Positions 47,790 through 57,391 are shown, counted from the first letter of the stretch. The stretch: 64,000 bases of DNA from Pseudomonas sp. (GCA_030699825.1 JAUYKV010000034.1:124001-188000); one strand, 5' to 3'. Numbers and translations: made by a program. Notes: generated by a model not told the origin, from the sequence alone.

Positions 47790-49174
47790 AGCCAGTACTC
47801 CCACAGGCGTCCGAGCAATTCCTTGACCCGCGCGTCGAGGGGACGACGGCGCCATTGTTCCAGGCTGATCTGCTCCGATTTCTCCAGGTCGGCGACAAAG
47901 GCCGCGCGCATCTTGTCGCCGAAATCCGTGCCGAGCACCACCGCATTGACCTCCTGGTTGTGCAGAAAACTGCGCCAGTCGAGGTTGGTCGAGCCGACGG
48001 TCGACCAGACTCCGTCGATCACCGCGGTCTTCACATGCAGCAAGGCATCGCGGCGCTGGTGCAGCTTGACTCCGGCCTTCAGCAACTCGCTGTAGTAGGC
48101 GCGGCCGGCATGCAAGACCAGCCAGGAATCGCTGCTGCTGGGCAGGATCAGCTGCACGTCGACGCCGCGCGCCGCCGCCTGCTTGAGGGCCGCGAGCAGC
48201 TGCGGGTCGGGCACGAAGTAGGCGTTGGTCAGCCAGATCTCGCTTTGTGCGCTGCGCAGTGCCGAGATCAGGGTGACGTAGATCAGGCTGTAGGGATCGT
48301 CCGGCGAGCTGCCGACGGCGCGTACCACATCGTTACCCGGGTGTTGGCTGGTCGGGAAGTAATCGCGTGGTATGAGGGCGTTGCCTTGCTGTTTTTCCCA
48401 GGTCTCGATGAACAGCTTTTGCAGCTCGCCGACCACCGGGCCTTCGAGCTGCAGGTGGGTGTCGCGCCAGGGTAGCGCTGCGCCGGGACGTTCGCCCGAC
48501 TGCTGGCTGAAGGAGCCGCCGGAATAGACGCTGCTGATGTTGACGCCGCCGAGGAAGGCGACGCGCCCATCGATGATCAGCAGCTTGCGGTGGTCGCGCT
48601 GGTTCACCGTCCAGCCGGCCTTGGCGGTCAGCGGGTTGACCGGGTTGAACTCCAGCACCTGGATACCGACCGCGCTGAGGCGGGTGAAGAACTGGGTCGG
48701 TGTGCCGAGGGTGCCGACGCTGTCGCGGATCAGGTTGACCTGCACACCGGCCAGTTGCTTGGCGATCAACGCATCGGCGAAGCGCTGGCCGACTTCGTCA
48801 TCGTCGAGAATGTAGGTTTCCAGGTTGATGTGGTCCTGTGCGGTGTCGATCGCATCGATCATCGCCTGATAGGTGTCGGGGCCGTCCTGCAGCAGTTCGA
48901 CCTTGTTGCTGGTAGTCAGGGGGCTGCCGACGATGGCTTCTTCGACTGCCAGGTGCAGGTCGAAGATATTGGTCTCGGCGCCGCGCGCCTGCAGCCGATC
49001 GAGAATGGCCTTGCTGCGCGTGGCCGAGAGTGGTCCGTGGGGCCCGTCGAGCTGCACCGGCGCTGCATCGGGGCGCGCCATATCGGGCGTGAGGGTCGGC
49101 AATGAACTGCAGACGCTCAGCGCCAGGCAGAGGATCACCACGATACCCAGCTTCCAGCAATAGGCTGCTTGCAT
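47786..49174 (-). CDS. Phospholipase D / cardiolipin synthase-like protein
   Basis: 462 residues from the ATG at 49174, preceded by GGGAGG. A hydrophobic leader (LGIVVILCLALSVCSSLP) anchors or exports it; SVC is a poor lipobox. Two HKD motifs, HRKLLIIDG with GGVNISS and HVKTAVIDG with STNLDWRS, mark a complete phospholipase D superfamily enzyme related to cardiolipin synthase ClsA/ClsC. It likely transfers or hydrolyses phosphatidyl groups in the envelope. The operon continues with the secreted protein. A Crp-style palindrome lies 133 bp upstream. Confidence 0.88.
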   Translation of the reverse strand: MQAAYCWKLGIVVILCLALSVCSSLPTLTPDMARPDAAPVQLDGPHGPLSATRSKAILDRLQARGAETNIFDLHLAVEEAIVGSPLTTSNKVELLQDGPDTYQAMIDAIDTAQDHINLETYILDDDEVGQRFADALIAKQLAGVQVNLIRDSVGTLGTPTQFFTRLSAVGIQVLEFNPVNPLTAKAGWTVNQRDHRKLLIIDGRVAFLGGVNISSVYSGGSFSQQSGERPGAALPWRDTHLQLEGPVVGELQKLFIETWEKQQGNALIPRDYFPTSQHPGNDVVRAVGSSPDDPYSLIYVTLISALRSAQSEIWLTNAYFVPDPQLLAALKQAAARGVDVQLILPSSSDSWLVLHAGRAYYSELLKAGVKLHQRRDALLHVKTAVIDGVWSTVGSTNLDWRSFLHNQEVNAVVLGTDFGDKMRAAFVADLEKSEQISLEQWRRRPLDARVKELLGRLWEYWL

Positions 49175-49306
49175 TGGCCATCCTCCCGGGGAGGTATATC
49201 GCGCCGCAGCCGGCTGGCTGTCGAAGCGATACATTCCTGAATGTACACGCAAAAGGATAGTCGCTACGCCGCATTCAGTAGGCAGACCAGTGGTCGGTGC
49301 TCGCTA

Positions 49307-49322
49307 TGTTCGATAACGCACT
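49307..49322. promoter_or_regulatory. Crp-style palindrome, site 1
   Basis: TGTTCGATAACGCACT between the divergent PLD-family and DUF3309 genes; together with flanks it matches site 2 at 18 of 22 positions. Confidence 0.55.
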
Positions 49323-49444
49323 GAACTGAGCGCGCTATCCGTTCAAGCTGCCCGGGTGCCGTGTCGAGAAAGGTTGATCGAAGTCGTTCAACGCGGATCG
49401 GCATGGTTCGCCGCAGTGTGCTTGAACCATTCAAGGAGAACGCC

Positions 49445-49603
49445 ATGAGCTTGGGAACGATTCTGTTGATCGTGTTGATACTGATGCTGGTGGGTGCTTT
49501 ACCCGCGTGGCCACATAGCCGGAGCTGGGGCTATGGCCCCACTGGCGGGTTGGGCCTGGTGTTGGTCATCGTGCTGGTCCTGCTGCTGATGGGCCGGTTG
49601 TGA
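49445..49603 (+). CDS. DUF3309 small membrane protein
   Basis: 52 residues: MSLGTILLIVLILMLVGALP, then a WPHSRSWGYGPTGG linker and a second hydrophobic helix. This is the standard DUF3309 pattern: two transmembrane helices with a Gly/aromatic loop. AAGGAG at 49433-49438 fixes the start. The family is uncharacterised and often appears in stress-linked accessory regions next to genes like those here. Confidence 0.88.
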   Translation: MSLGTILLIVLILMLVGALPAWPHSRSWGYGPTGGLGLVLVIVLVLLLMGRL

Positions 49604-49688
49604 AAAATGCCGCCTGCTCGTCACTGCATTGATGGGTACGTTCGATGCTGGCGAGTGCTTCAGCTCGCTCCTGCTGTTTCGGCCGCTA

Positions 49689-49704
49689 TGTTCGCTAGCG
49701 AACA
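49689..49704. promoter_or_regulatory. Crp-style palindrome, site 2 (perfect)
   Basis: TGTTCGCTAGCGAACA, a perfect 16-bp dyad of the TGTTC-N6-GAACA form, 45 bp upstream of the first Crp/Fnr gene. The halfsite spacing equals that of classic Crp operators. Confidence 0.75.
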
Positions 49705-49748
49705 GATAGCATGCCGAATATGCATATGCTGTCAGCGAGGGGGCAGTT

Positions 49749-50507
49749 ATGCCTCGATTTATTGAGTTCGATATGCATGAGATGCACGCTACAGCCCAGC
49801 AAAATCATCTTTTGGCGGCCTTGCCTGCGGATATTCAAAAGCGCCTGCTGCCCAAGCTGGAACTGATGCAACTGCCCCTGGGTAAGGTTTTGTATGAGTC
49901 GGGCGACGCCTTGCGCCACGTTTATTTTCCGATCGATTCCATCGTCTCGTTGCTCTACGTGATGGAGAACGGCGCTTCGGCGGAAATTTCCGTGGTCGGT
50001 AACGATGGGTTGATTGGCGTCGCCGTGTTCATGGGCGGCGAGAGCACCACCAATCGCGCCATCGTGCAAAGCGCCGGCTACGCTTATCGGCTGTCGGCGC
50101 GGCAGTTCATGGAAGAGGTCAACCACTACGGCGAGCTGTTGCACCTGATGCTGCGTTATACCCAGGCGCTGATCACGCAAATGGCGCAGACGGCGGTGTG
50201 TAACCGCCACCATTCGATTGACCAGCAACTGTGCCGCTGGTTGTTGCTGTCACTCGATCGCCTGCCAAGCAATGATCTGCTCATGACCCAGGAGCTGATC
50301 GCCAATATGTTGGGCGTGCGCCGCGAGGGCGTCACCGAGGCGGCTGGCAAGCTGCACAAGCTGGGCGTAATCGAATACAGCCGCGGGCGTATCAGGGTGC
50401 TCGACCGGCCTCGGCTCGAACAGATGAGTTGCGAGTGCTATGCGGTGGTCAAGACGGAGACGGATCGCCTGCTGCCCTTTGCGGTGCCAGCGGCTGCGCC
50501 GGATTAA
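49749..50507 (+). CDS. Crp/Fnr-family regulator 1
   Basis: 252 residues. The N-terminal cyclic-nucleotide-binding-type beta roll (LPLGKVLYESGDALRHVYFP, SVVGNDGLIGVAVFMGG) lacks the Crp residues for cAMP. The C-terminal winged helix carries MTQELIANMLGVRREGVTEA and a final SCECY motif. No Fnr-type N-terminal Cys cluster is seen, so it is not an oxygen-sensing [4Fe-4S] protein of the Anr type. A perfect palindrome (49689-49704) before the gene suggests autoregulation. Confidence 0.9.
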   Translation: MPRFIEFDMHEMHATAQQNHLLAALPADIQKRLLPKLELMQLPLGKVLYESGDALRHVYFPIDSIVSLLYVMENGASAEISVVGNDGLIGVAVFMGGESTTNRAIVQSAGYAYRLSARQFMEEVNHYGELLHLMLRYTQALITQMAQTAVCNRHHSIDQQLCRWLLLSLDRLPSNDLLMTQELIANMLGVRREGVTEAAGKLHKLGVIEYSRGRIRVLDRPRLEQMSCECYAVVKTETDRLLPFAVPAAAPD

Positions 50508-50529
50508 AGCGCCGAGCGGCCCGACATCT

Positions 50530-50543
50530 TCGATGTCAATCAA
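50530..50543. promoter_or_regulatory. Anr/Dnr-like box
   Basis: TCGAT-GTCA-ATCAA matches 9 of 10 positions of the TTGAT-N4-ATCAA consensus. It lies 131 bp before regulator 2 and overlaps the short palindrome GACATC-TTC-GATGTC, so chance is possible. Confidence 0.4.
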
Positions 50544-50558
50544 GGTATTAGCGCCATC

Positions 50559-50574
50559 CGTACCATAGCGAACA
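50559..50574. promoter_or_regulatory. Crp-style palindrome, site 3 (half strong)
   Basis: CGTACCATAGCGAACA matches the perfect site at 12 of 16 positions; the right half is exact. Confidence 0.45.
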
Positions 50575-50673
50575 GACAAGCCAGCGCCGCTCAATCAGAC
50601 TGCCGAATCGGGACTGTTCGGCACCTTTCCTGTATCGCCTCCCGATTTACTCGTGCTGCAGGACGCTTGTTGA

Positions 50674-51381
50674 ATGTCAGCAGCAATACGGGTTCCCGTG
50701 GTTAACCAGCTGCTTGAAAGTTTGCCGCACCAGGAGTCGGTACGAATCCTGGCGTGCTGCGAACCGGTCGATCTGGTGTTCGGCACCATCCTCGGTGAGT
50801 CGGAGCAAACCCTACGCCACCTGTACTTTCCGCTGACCGGGTTTATCTCGCTGGTGACCATGCTGCGTGACCATCAGCCGCTGGAAACGGGTCTGATCGG
50901 CAATGAAGGCATGCTCGGCGCGACCCTGGTACTGGGCGTGAACAGCTTGCCGATGCGCGCGGTGGTGCAGGGTAGCGGTACGGCATTACGGATCAGTGCG
51001 ACAGATTTTCGCCGCGAGCTGCAGGAGTGTCCGGAGCTGCTGCGTCTACTCAATCGCTACCTGTATGTGCTGATGGCGCAGCTGTCGCAAACCGCTGCCT
51101 GCACCCACTTCCATGAAATCGAACCGCGCCTGGCACGCTGGTTGCTGATGACCCATGATCGTGCGCACGCCGATCACTTCTACCTTACCCACGAATACCT
51201 GGCCGACATGCTCGGGGTGCGCAGAAGTGGCGTCACCGTCGCCGCAGGGGCCTTGCAACTGCGCGGCCTGATTCACTACACCCGTGGCGAGATCAGCATC
51301 CTCGACCGCAAAGGGCTGGAGGCCGCTTCCTGCGAGTGTTATGACGCCGCCATCGATGACTATGCGCAGTTGTTGAGTTAG
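50674..51381 (+). CDS. Crp/Fnr-family regulator 2
   Basis: 235 residues, a paralogue of regulator 1 encoded 167 bp upstream. Shared marks include LRHLYFPLTGFISLV, GLIGNEGMLGATLVLG, HEYLADMLGVRRSGVTVAAG and the terminal SCECY. The recognition helix (GVRRSGVT versus GVRREGVT) is nearly the same, so both may read the same operator. AGGA lies about 10 bp before the ATG. Its ligand is unknown. Confidence 0.9.
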   Translation: MSAAIRVPVVNQLLESLPHQESVRILACCEPVDLVFGTILGESEQTLRHLYFPLTGFISLVTMLRDHQPLETGLIGNEGMLGATLVLGVNSLPMRAVVQGSGTALRISATDFRRELQECPELLRLLNRYLYVLMAQLSQTAACTHFHEIEPRLARWLLMTHDRAHADHFYLTHEYLADMLGVRRSGVTVAAGALQLRGLIHYTRGEISILDRKGLEAASCECYDAAIDDYAQLLS

Positions 51382-51444
51382 GGCCGCGTGGTTGTCTGTA
51401 CGTTGCATGGGTTCAGGCGGTGGCAACGTCACCGTCATGCAGAT

Positions 51445-53583
51445 TCAAGCGTGCTGCCGTGGCGAGAACTCAGGACCTGATTTATAGGTCGTTGGACAGA
51501 TGCCCGTTTGCAGCAGGGCTGCGAATTGTTCCACCTCCAGCGGCCGGCTGAAAAAGTAGCCTTGGCCTTCCTCGCATAACTGTTCCTGCAGAAATGCCAG
51601 TTGCGATTGTTGTTCCACCCCTTCGGCGATCACCCGGTGATTGAGGCTGGAGCCCATGGCGATCATCGCGCGAACAATGATGCCGGTGCCATCCGCGCTG
51701 CCGATTTCCTGGACAAACGACCGATCGATTTTGAGTGTGTCAAGCGGAAATCGATTCAGGTAACTCAGGCTGGAAAAACCGGTGCCAAAGCCGTCTACCG
51801 CCAGTTGTATGCCCAAGTCCTTGAGCTGGTTAAGGATCTCGATACTGGCCTTGGCATCGCGCATCAACACGCTCTCGGCCACTTCCAGTTGCAGGATGCC
51901 GGGCGCCAATCCTCTGTCGCTCAAGATGGCGCGAACCCCCGCGATGAAGTCCCGGTGGCGAAACTCCCGGGCCGAGATGTTGACTGCAACCGTGGTGGGT
52001 TCTGCACTGGCGTTTTGCCAGCGCTTTGCCTGGGCGCATGCTTCGCGCATCACCCAGCGACCAATCGGCACGATCAGCCCGCAATCCTCTGCAATCGAGA
52101 TAAAGCGAGCGGGTGCTACCAGGCCCCATTGCGGATGCTGCCAGCGCAACAGTGCCTCGGCACCGGTAATGGCGCCGCTGCGCAGATTGATTCTTGGCTG
52201 GTAATGCAGGACGAATTGCTGTCGCTCCAGCGCATGGTGCAAATGGCATTCGATGAGTTGCCGCTCGACCGCCCGCACATTCATGTCCTGGGTGAAGAAC
52301 TGGTAGTTGTTGCGCCCCCTGTCCTTGGCCTGGTACATCGCGGTGTCGGCATTCTTGATCAGGGTTTCCGCGTCCCGACCATCGGCCGGGTAGCTGCTGA
52401 TGCCGATGCTGGTGGTGATATGCAGCTCATGCTGATCAATGGCATGGGGTCTGGCCAGCGCGGCGAGGATTTTTTCCGCGGTCAGGGCCGAGTCCTGTGC
52501 GTCATGCGCTTCGGAAAGCAGTACCACGAACTCGTCGCCGCCCTGGCGGCTCACCGTGTCGGAATTGCGCACGCTCGCGCACAAACAGCGCGTGACCGAT
52601 TGCAGCAATTGGTCGCCAACGGCATGGCCGAGCGAATCATTGATGTGCTTGAAGTTGTCCAGATCGAGAAACAGTACGGCCAGCGTCGTACCCTGGCGCT
52701 CGGCCAGGCTGATCGCCTGAGCGATACGGTCGTTGAGCAGTACGCGGTTGGGCAGGTTGGTCAAGAAGTCGTGTTGCGCCAGGTGGGCCATCTTCATGGT
52801 CATCGCCTGGGCGGCAGTGGTGTCGTGAAACACGATCACAGCGCCCTTGATCTGCCCGCTGGAGTCATGAATCGGCGCGGCGGAGTCTTCGATCGCCGCC
52901 TCGCTGCCGTTGCGTTTGACCAGTATCGCGCCCGCCGCCAAGAACTTCGCCTGGTTGTGCAACAGTACCGACTCGATCGGGTTGGCCAGCGGCTCGCGGG
53001 TAGCGCCGCTGATGATCTGCATCACCTCGGCGATGGGGCGACCGCGGGCGTCTTCGCGCGACCAACCGGTGAGCGTCTCTGCCGCCATATTCAGGTAGTC
53101 GACATTGCCCGCCATATCGGTGCCGATAACCGCGTCACTGATCGAGTTGAGGGTGATTTCGGCCCGGGCCTTTTCCAGGAAAACGTTTTCCTCAACCGCC
53201 TTGCGCTGAATGATGTTGCGCAGTGATTGGGGCACCAGATAACTGTCAAAATGTCCTTTGGACAGATAGCCCTGCGCGCCACGCTCTACGGCTTCGATGG
53301 CTAGTTCTTCGTCATGGACTTCACTGAGCGTCATGATCGGGATCTGTGGGACGCAGGCGAACAACTGGTCGAAGGTCTCGATGCCTTGACTGTCGGGTAG
53401 CGACAGGTCGGTCAGGATCGCATCGATGCAGCCGGTCTGCAGGCTCGCCAGGGCATCGGCCAGGCTTTGCTGCCATTCGAGGATGAATGGGCCGTCTTTG
53501 GCCTTGTTCAGAACGTTCTGCAGAATCGCGGCATCTTCGGCATCAGCGGTGATGATCAGTATTCGATTGGCCATGTCGCACAT
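51445..53583 (-). CDS. Response regulator with REC-PAS-GGDEF-EAL domains
   Basis: 712 residues (the in-frame ATG at 53574 is an alternative start). The receiver domain has a phosphoacceptor Asp in DAILTDLSLPDSQG and Lys in LSKGHFD. A PAS domain follows (NSISDAVIGTDMAGNVDYLN). The GGDEF motif is canonical (RQGGDEFVVLL, about 348). The EAL domain starts with EALLRW (about 474), but its metal motif reads VDGFGTG instead of DDFGTG (about 596), so phosphodiesterase activity is in doubt. It probably makes or senses c-di-GMP on receipt of a phosphorelay signal. Confidence 0.9.
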   Translation of the reverse strand: MCDMANRILIITADAEDAAILQNVLNKAKDGPFILEWQQSLADALASLQTGCIDAILTDLSLPDSQGIETFDQLFACVPQIPIMTLSEVHDEELAIEAVERGAQGYLSKGHFDSYLVPQSLRNIIQRKAVEENVFLEKARAEITLNSISDAVIGTDMAGNVDYLNMAAETLTGWSREDARGRPIAEVMQIISGATREPLANPIESVLLHNQAKFLAAGAILVKRNGSEAAIEDSAAPIHDSSGQIKGAVIVFHDTTAAQAMTMKMAHLAQHDFLTNLPNRVLLNDRIAQAISLAERQGTTLAVLFLDLDNFKHINDSLGHAVGDQLLQSVTRCLCASVRNSDTVSRQGGDEFVVLLSEAHDAQDSALTAEKILAALARPHAIDQHELHITTSIGISSYPADGRDAETLIKNADTAMYQAKDRGRNNYQFFTQDMNVRAVERQLIECHLHHALERQQFVLHYQPRINLRSGAITGAEALLRWQHPQWGLVAPARFISIAEDCGLIVPIGRWVMREACAQAKRWQNASAEPTTVAVNISAREFRHRDFIAGVRAILSDRGLAPGILQLEVAESVLMRDAKASIEILNQLKDLGIQLAVDGFGTGFSSLSYLNRFPLDTLKIDRSFVQEIGSADGTGIIVRAMIAMGSSLNHRVIAEGVEQQSQLAFLQEQLCEEGQGYFFSRPLEVEQFAALLQTGICPTTYKSGPEFSPRQHA

Positions 53584-53666
53584 CCACTCTTTTTGAACAA
53601 CGCATAAGGCCAGACCAAATGGCTGCCCGCATCCTGCAAAACCAGGGCCTGCGGGCTGTCACCGAG

Positions 53667-54236
53667 TTAAAACTTGAAGCCCTCCCGATTGACGCTGTTG
53701 GCTTCATCTCGGGTTTGCACACGGCCAAGGACTGGAGCCCGCTGCTCGGGATTATCTGCGCCGCCACTCAGCCAACCGCTGTTAACGCGGTTGCCCGGCG
53801 GACGAGAGTCGAGCGCTTTATAGGAGGGCGGAAAAGCCGATTGGTTCAGATTACCGTCCCAGCTGCCGCGCCGCGCGCGTTCGGCGAAATACGCCGGCGT
53901 GTCAGCGCTGCCAGGTGGTTTCGGCAATGGCGTTTGGCTGCGCACCACGATCTGGTTGTCCACTTCGGCCACACCCTCGACGCCTAGCGCTATGAGCCTG
54001 GCCAGGTCCTTGCTAAGCTGTCCTTCGACCTTGCCGGTGAGCGTGGCTTTACCGTTGAGCACGGTCACTTCGAGGTTGTTGGCGCGCAGGTATTGGCTTT
54101 GCGCATAGGCCCGCCAGACTTGGGTTTCCTGCTGGACATCGCTGAACGATCCGTCTGCGCTGACTGCGCTGCTCATGGCAACTACGGCAATAGCGAAACC
54201 CGATGTGAATGCCAATGTGCGCGGATTGGAAGGCAT
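53667..54236 (-). CDS. Periplasmic BON-domain protein
   Basis: 189 residues from the ATG at 54236 (GGAG 9 bp upstream). A signal peptide ends near SAVSA. One BON domain follows: LEVTVLNGKATLTGKVEGQ and DLARLIALGVEGVAEVDNQI, as in OsmY, which is thought to bind membranes or help envelope proteins under stress. The C-terminal ~85 residues are Pro/Gly-rich and unstructured (YKALDSRPPGNRVNSGW). It is divergent from the phosphoketolase gene, with palindrome site 4 between them. Confidence 0.87.
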   Translation of the reverse strand: MPSNPRTLAFTSGFAIAVVAMSSAVSADGSFSDVQQETQVWRAYAQSQYLRANNLEVTVLNGKATLTGKVEGQLSKDLARLIALGVEGVAEVDNQIVVRSQTPLPKPPGSADTPAYFAERARRGSWDGNLNQSAFPPSYKALDSRPPGNRVNSGWLSGGADNPEQRAPVLGRVQTRDEANSVNREGFKF

Positions 54237-54697
54237 GCTGTTCTCCACAGTTAGTCGGCATCGAAGCTCGATGCAGCGGGGGCAGGATCGTTGCTCGCGG
54301 AACCCATGATCCCCACAGGTGTTCTGCGGTTAGGGAAACGCATTGACTGATGCGACTTGGAAAGAATGAGATAGAACGAAAATGGCGTCCGTTCGCTAGC
54401 GCACCCATGTGGGCAGTAAACGAGAAAATCCAGCAGTGCGTGCTGCGTTCGTTGTCAAGCATTTGATGGTGCTGGCGGGATGGGCTTAAGCGGGGCAGCG
54501 GACAGACAAGTCCCGGACCTCGCGGCAGACTGGGTTACCATCGAGCTGCAGTCGCCCGGCAGGGCTTGTCGTCATTAGCCGGCGAGCACTGCGCCTGCTG
54601 CGGCCTGACGAGCAAACGCCACCAACTGTCAACGCTCTCGCCGGAGGCCGACCCCAGGTCTTGTGTGCGCTCTGCTACTCGCCAAGGATTAGCCGCC
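54237..54697. other. 461-bp divergent control region
   Basis: Between the BON-protein and phosphoketolase genes. No gene supported. It contains palindrome site 4 (54390-54405). Confidence 0.6.
54390..54405. promoter_or_regulatory. Crp-style palindrome, site 4
   Basis: CGTTCGCTAGCGCACC matches the perfect site at 13 of 16 positions, with the core GTTCGCTAGCG exact. Confidence 0.6.
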
Positions 54698-57088
54698 ATG
54701 CTCAACCAACAGACTCCGCTCAACCCCGCGCCACTTTCGCCCGAGCAGCTGCGCAAGCTCAACGCCTACTGGGCCGCGAGCAATTACCTGGCGGTCGGGC
54801 AGATTTATCTATACGCCAATCCGCTGCTCAAGCAGCCGCTGACCCTAGACCATGTAAAGCCGCGCTTGCTCGGTCATTGGGGCACCACGCCGGGCTTGAA
54901 CTTCATCTATGTGCACCTCAATCGGCTGATCAAGCAGCACCAGTTGAACGTGCTGTATGTCGCCGGGCCCGGGCACGGTGGCCCGGCGCTGGTGGCCAAT
55001 ACCTACCTGGAAGGCAGCTACAGCGAGGTGTATCCGCACATCTCCCAGGACGAGCAGGGCATGCAGCGGCTGTTCAAGCAGTTCTCCTTCCCGGGTGGCG
55101 TTCCCAGCCATGTGGCCGCGGAAACCCCGGGTTCGCTGCACGAAGGCGGGGAGCTGGGTTATTCGCTGTCCCATGCCTTCGGTGCGGCCTTCGATAACCC
55201 GGATCTGCTGGTGGCCTGCGTGGTCGGCGATGGCGAGGCGGAAACCGGCGCGCTGGCGACCAGTTGGCATTCCAACAAGTTTCTCAACCCGGCGCAGGAC
55301 GGTGCGGTGCTGCCGATTCTGCATTTGAACGGCTACAAGATCGCCAGCCCGGCCATCCTCGCGCGGATCCCGCATGACGAGCTGCATGCGCTGTTCTACG
55401 GCTACGGCTATGCGCCGTATTTCGTCGAGGGCGACGATCCCGCGAGCATGCACCAGTTGATGGCGGCCACCCTGGACGCCGCCCTGGCCGACATCCAGCG
55501 TATCCAGCATGAGGCGCGGGTCAATGGCGTTACTACGCGGCCACGCTGGCCGATGATCATCCTGCGTTCGCCGAAAGGCTGGACCGGCCCGGCGCAGGTC
55601 GATGGTCAGAAGGTCGAAGGTACCTTTCGCGCGCACCAGGTGCCGATGGGCGAGATGAGCAAACCGGGGCATGTGCAGATTCTTGAGACCTGGATGCGCA
55701 GCTATCGCCCCGAAGAGTTATTCGACGAAAGCGGCAAGCTGCTGGCCGAACTGGCCGAGCTGGCGCCCCAGGGCAAGCTGCGCATGGGCGCCAACCCGCA
55801 TGCCAATGGCGGTGGGTTATTGCGTGAGTTGCAGCTGCCGGACATGCGCGACTATGCCGTGGCGCTGGAGCGCCCCGGCGCGGTCAAGGCCGAGGCCACG
55901 CGGGTGATGGGGCGTTTCTTGCGCGACGTGATGCGGCTCAACCTGGCCAGTAACAACTTCCGCCTGTTCAGCCCCGACGAGAACAACTCCAACCGTTGGC
56001 AGGACGTGCTCGATGTCAGCCCGCGCACCTGGATGGCCGAGCAGTTCGACTACGACGACAAGCTTGCGCCTAGCGGGCGGGTGATGGAGATGCTCAGCGA
56101 GCACCAGTGCCAGGGCTGGCTGGAAGGCTATCTGTTGACTGGGCGCCACGGTTTTTTCTCCTGCTACGAAGCCTTTATCCATATCGTCGACTCGATGTTC
56201 AATCAGCACGCCAAATGGCTGAAGAGCGCCAACCAGATTGCCTGGAGGCAGCCGATTGCCTCGCTCAACTACCTGCTGTCGTCCCACGTCTGGCGCCAGG
56301 ATCACAACGGCTCCAGCCACCAGGACCCGGGCTTCATCGACCATGTGCTGAACAAGAAGGCCGAGATCGTGCGGGTCTACCTGCCGGCCGATGCCAACTG
56401 CCTGCTGTCGGTCACCGACCACTGCCTGCGCAGCCGCAACTACATCAACGTGGTGGTCGCCGGCAAGCAGCCCGAGGCGCAATGGCTGGACATGGACGCT
56501 GCCATCGCCCATTGCCGCGCCGGCATCGGTGTGTGGTCGTGGGCCAGCAATGAACAGGGTAGTGAGCCTGATGTGGTGCTGGCCTGCGCCGGCGATGTGC
56601 CGACCCTGGAAGCGCTGGCGGCGGTGCAGTTGCTCTGGGAGCATTTCCCCGCGCTCAAGGTGCGGCTGATCAACGTGGTCGACCTGATGCGTCTGCAACC
56701 GGCCAGCGAACACCCGCATGGCTTGGCCGACGCCGACTTCGATGGGCTGTTCACCGTGGATAAGCCGGTCATCTTCGCCTATCACGGCTACCCGACGCTG
56801 ATCCACCGCTTGACCTACCGCCGGCGCAATCACGCCAACCTGCATGTGCGCGGCTTCAATGAAGAGGGCACGACCACCACGCCGTTCGACATGGTGGTGC
56901 TCAACCAGCTGGACCGTTTCCACCTGTTTGCCGAGGTGGTCGCGCGCCTGCCGCAACTGGCTGGGCAGGCCGCGGCGGCCCGGCAATTTGTCGATGAAAA
57001 GCTGCTGGAGCATCGCCGGTACATCGAGGAACACGGCGAAGATCTGTCGGAGATTCGCCAGTGGCGCTGGCTGGGCAAGGCGGAGTGA
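54698..57088 (+). CDS. xfp: Phosphoketolase (xylulose-5-phosphate/fructose-6-phosphate)
   Basis: 796 residues from the ATG at 54698 (AAGGA 9 bp upstream), the normal length. Thiamine-diphosphate enzyme marks are [39 protein letters not shown] and the cofactor motif [10 protein letters not shown]. The end of the central domain has [20 protein letters not shown]. It splits xylulose-5-phosphate (or fructose-6-phosphate) with phosphate to acetyl phosphate, an ATP-yielding by-pass useful under low oxygen or stress. Phosphoglucomutase follows, past an inverted-repeat element. Confidence 0.96.
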   Translation: MLNQQTPLNPAPLSPEQLRKLNAYWAASNYLAVGQIYLYANPLLKQPLTLDHVKPRLLGHWGTTPGLNFIYVHLNRLIKQHQLNVLYVAGPGHGGPALVANTYLEGSYSEVYPHISQDEQGMQRLFKQFSFPGGVPSHVAAETPGSLHEGGELGYSLSHAFGAAFDNPDLLVACVVGDGEAETGALATSWHSNKFLNPAQDGAVLPILHLNGYKIASPAILARIPHDELHALFYGYGYAPYFVEGDDPASMHQLMAATLDAALADIQRIQHEARVNGVTTRPRWPMIILRSPKGWTGPAQVDGQKVEGTFRAHQVPMGEMSKPGHVQILETWMRSYRPEELFDESGKLLAELAELAPQGKLRMGANPHANGGGLLRELQLPDMRDYAVALERPGAVKAEATRVMGRFLRDVMRLNLASNNFRLFSPDENNSNRWQDVLDVSPRTWMAEQFDYDDKLAPSGRVMEMLSEHQCQGWLEGYLLTGRHGFFSCYEAFIHIVDSMFNQHAKWLKSANQIAWRQPIASLNYLLSSHVWRQDHNGSSHQDPGFIDHVLNKKAEIVRVYLPADANCLLSVTDHCLRSRNYINVVVAGKQPEAQWLDMDAAIAHCRAGIGVWSWASNEQGSEPDVVLACAGDVPTLEALAAVQLLWEHFPALKVRLINVVDLMRLQPASEHPHGLADADFDGLFTVDKPVIFAYHGYPTLIHRLTYRRRNHANLHVRGFNEEGTTTTPFDMVVLNQLDRFHLFAEVVARLPQLAGQAAAARQFVDEKLLEHRRYIEEHGEDLSEIRQWRWLGKAE

Positions 57089-57138
57089 GCGGCGGCGGGG
57101 CGGTCGGCGATTGTGCCGGCGCCTGTTAGGCTAGGGTC

Positions 57139-57391
57139 GTGTCAATCCTGAAATGTCGGATCACTGTAGGGTGGGTTAGCGGCGCCAACCTCCGAATGAT
57201 CAGACACCGCCATCGTGGCGCGCCGCGTAACCCACCAGGCGATATGCCTGCGTTGCGCCGATGGTGGGTTACGGCGCAACGGATCTTGCTGGCTCATTGC
57301 TATCGATAGCATGCGCCTAACCCACCCTACAGGGGATCGCGGTACATGGGGAAGACCACGATTAACCGACATTTCAACGTTGCCGTGACAC
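57139..57391. repeat. 253-bp inverted-repeat element enclosing a family B repeat
   Basis: Ends GTGTCA...GAAATGTCGG (57139-57159) and CCGACATTTC...TGACAC (57366-57391) are inverted copies, the right one with a short insertion. Between them lies a complete family B repeat. Confidence 0.65.
57166..57330. repeat. Intergenic palindromic repeat, family B
   Basis: GTAGGGTGGGTTAGCGGCGC...GCGCCTAACCCACCCTAC, same organisation as 14247-14412. Confidence 0.8.
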
